Origin: an uncultured Dehalococcoidia bacterium
GTDB taxonomy: Bacteria > Chloroflexota > Dehalococcoidia > Tepidiformales > Tepidiformaceae
DNA length: 5,828 nt
Direction: 5' to 3'
NCBI GenBank assembly: GCA_937954195.1
Contig: CALFYR010000305.1
Span: forward strand, 1-5,828
A program made the position numbers and the translations under genes. Positions 4,247-5,828 of the stretch are shown here, piece after piece (position 1 is the first letter of the stretch; every line of letters starts with the position of its first letter). Under the pieces are notes generated by a model that was not told where the DNA came from, did not search any database, and saw only the letters and a list, made by a program, of their open reading frames with translations.

Positions 4247-5173
4247 ATGCCCCCATCGCCGGTCATTGCCGCACGCGGCGTCATCCGCGCCTATGGCGAA
4301 CGTCGCGCGCTCGATGGCTTCACCCTGGACGTGCCGGAAGGCTCCGTATTCGGCCTTCTTGGCCCGAACGGCAGCGGCAAGAGCACCTTCATCGCTCTCC
4401 TCGCCGCCATGGACCTGCCCGATAGCGGCGCAATCGAGGTCTTCGGCGAACCTCCCTCGAAAGCTCTCCGGGCGCGGCTCGGTACCGTCTTCCAGGAGAA
4501 CGCCTCCGATCCGCTGATGACGCCCACGGAGTACCTGGAGTTTTCGGGGCGCCTGTTTTCGGTTCCCGCTGCAGAACGAAAGACGCGCATCCCGGCCCTG
4601 CTCGAGCGTTTCGGGTTGGCGCCACGAGCAAAGGACCATATCGGCGAGCTCTCAGGCGGCATGCGCCGCCGGCTGGAAGCGGCCCGCGCGTTGCTTCATC
4701 AACCGGATCTCCTGCTCCTGGACGAGCCGACAACCGGAGTCGACCCCGAAGAGCGGCGCGTTCTGTGGGAGACCATCCTCGCGATGCGCGAGGGCCGTAC
4801 CATCGTCCTCGCGACCAACGACCTCCCCGAAGCCGACAGCGTTTGCGACCATGTGGCGTTCATCCAGGACGGGCGCGTGGCCGCCTTCGGCACGCCGTCC
4901 GAACTCAAAAAAGGCCTCCGCAAGGAGTCGGTCCGCATCACCTGGCCGGATCGGGTGCCCGAAGACCTCGCCCGGGTCGCTGCCCTCCCGGGGGCGGGCG
5001 AGCTCTCAACGAGCGGCGAAACCGTCATGGTCACCGTGGATGACGCCTCGGCCTTCGTTCCCCGCGTGTTCGAAATCGCCGGCAACGCCATCCGCGGGGT
5101 GTCGATAGAACCCGCCACGCTGGCCGACGCGTACTTCCGCCACGTCCGCGCACGCACGGAGGCCGCCAAATGA
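4247..5173 (+). CDS. ABC-2 type transporter ATP-binding protein
   Basis: 308-aa ATPase that powers an ABC-2 exporter (drug, lipid or other substrate unknown). Visible motifs: A-loop Y16, Walker A GPNGSGKST (39-47), Q-loop Q83, signature LSGGM (135-139), Walker B LLLLDE (155-160) with catalytic E160, D-loop GVD (164-166). The H-loop position reads ATNDLPEAD, with N191 where His is usual; some DrrA-type exporters also lack His here. Residues from about 220 form the C-terminal regulatory domain typical of DrrA/CcmA-like ATPases. The ATG at 4247 suits the VIAARGVIRAYG start, but no good Shine-Dalgarno precedes it. It lies 40 bp after yggT. Its TGA overlaps the ATG of the permease (ATGA), so the two are translationally coupled and form one transporter. 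Confidence 0.95.
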   Translation: MPPSPVIAARGVIRAYGERRALDGFTLDVPEGSVFGLLGPNGSGKSTFIALLAAMDLPDSGAIEVFGEPPSKALRARLGTVFQENASDPLMTPTEYLEFSGRLFSVPAAERKTRIPALLERFGLAPRAKDHIGELSGGMRRRLEAARALLHQPDLLLLDEPTTGVDPEERRVLWETILAMREGRTIVLATNDLPEADSVCDHVAFIQDGRVAAFGTPSELKKGLRKESVRITWPDRVPEDLARVAALPGAGELSTSGETVMVTVDDASAFVPRVFEIAGNAIRGVSIEPATLADAYFRHVRARTEAAK

Positions 5174-5828
5174 GCGCCATCGTCACACTCGCCACCCGCG
5201 AGCTTTCCAACGTCGCACGCTCCCGTTCGCAGCTCTATTCGTCAATGCTGACACCGCTGCTGTTCCTGGTGTTCCTCGGTAACGGGGTTTCGAGCGGCCT
5301 CGAACCGGCAAACCTTCCCGCGGGCAACTTCACCGCCTACCTCGTCGCAGGCACGGTTGTGATGACCTCCGTGTTCTCATCGACCTTTTCGAGCGCGTCC
5401 TACTACCGCGACCGTGATAGCGGCGTGCTTCGGCTGTTGCTCTCATCGCCGCACCACCCACGTACGCTGCTGCTCGGTAAGTCGCTCGCGAGCCTCGTAA
5501 TTGGCGCGCTCCAGGCGCTCGTGGTGCTCCTGGTTGCGGCGCCGTTCGTGGAGTTCGAATGGCAGTACGGCATCGCGCCCGGCATCGGCATCGCCGTTGC
5601 CGCCGTCGTGCTGCTCAACCTGATGCTGACCGGGATCGCCCAGGCGCTGGCATCCCGCGTCCAGTCGATGCAGGGCTTCCACCTGGTCATGAACCTGGCG
5701 CTCTTCCCGCTGCTCTTCTTCTCCGGCGCGTTCTTCCCGGTCGATGGCCTCCCGGCGTGGCTCCAGGTCTTGGCCTACGCCAACCCGCTCACCTACGCGG
5801 TCGATGCGCTCGAACTCGCCGCTTACGC
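5170..5828 (+). CDS. ABC-2 type transporter permease, N-terminal part
   Basis: Membrane subunit of the exporter; the 219 codons visible run off the right edge. Membrane segments are at about 24-40, 57-76, 104-128, 138-158 and 172-190. The cytoplasmic loop DRDSGVLRLLLSSPHHPRTL followed by LGK (81-104) is the ABC-2 coupling motif. The stretch FSGAFFPVDGLPAWLQVLAY with NPLTYAVDAL (184-214) is the classic ABC-2 periplasmic signature before the last helix. The start ATG overlaps the ATPase stop. The substrate is not readable from the sequence. Likely only the last membrane segment is missing. Confidence 0.95.
   Translation, partial: MSAIVTLATRELSNVARSRSQLYSSMLTPLLFLVFLGNGVSSGLEPANLPAGNFTAYLVAGTVVMTSVFSSTFSSASYYRDRDSGVLRLLLSSPHHPRTLLLGKSLASLVIGALQALVVLLVAAPFVEFEWQYGIAPGIGIAVAAVVLLNLMLTGIAQALASRVQSMQGFHLVMNLALFPLLFFSGAFFPVDGLPAWLQVLAYANPLTYAVDALELAAY

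Overview
The window is a high-GC bacterial chromosome segment. No single base in it names the organism. A coenzyme-B12-dependent (class II) ribonucleotide reductase next to nrdR, a Gram-positive/Chloroflexi-type CGAAC-N4-GTTCG LexA-like box, a DUF6458-type membrane protein and a one-domain YggT together suggest Chloroflexota (Dehalococcoidia or a relative) or, less likely, Actinomycetota. This placement is inference.

Left part (1-2101, minus strand): a deoxyribonucleotide-synthesis operon read right to left. A promoter at about 2048-2077 carries two tandem NrdR boxes 32 bp apart. It drives nrdR (zinc ribbon plus ATP-cone repressor), then an unrecognised 111-aa gene starting 2 bp after the nrdR stop, then nrdJ, whose first 333 codons are in the window. 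A perfect inverted repeat CGAAC-N4-GTTCG lies in the 72-bp gap before nrdJ. The reductase may therefore answer both to nucleotide status (NrdR) and to DNA damage (a LexA-type repressor).

Middle part (2183-3201, minus strand): a small accessory cluster. A 98-aa four-cysteine protein is followed by an 86-aa antitoxin-like protein and an overlapping PIN-domain (VapC-like) toxin gene. The toxin frame is broken after 22 codons by a one-base shift, exactly at a CCCGGGG heptamer. It is either a recent pseudogene, a base error, or a candidate for -1 ribosomal frameshifting.

Right part (3202-5828, plus strand): a 168-bp divergent intergenic region contains a cluster of CGAAC/GTTCG half-sites. It leads into two small membrane-protein genes (DUF6458-like, 75 aa, and a 48-aa hydrophobic protein) with strong Shine-Dalgarno sequences, closed by a clear intrinsic terminator. 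A YggT-family gene follows, apparently starting at a rare ATT codon. Next come an ABC-2 type exporter ATPase and its overlapping permease, which runs off the window.

The most interesting points are the double regulation of the reductase operon, the frameshifted PIN toxin at a slippery heptamer, the ATT start of yggT, and the half-site cluster in the divergent promoter region. No CRISPR array, rRNA, tRNA or insertion sequence was seen.
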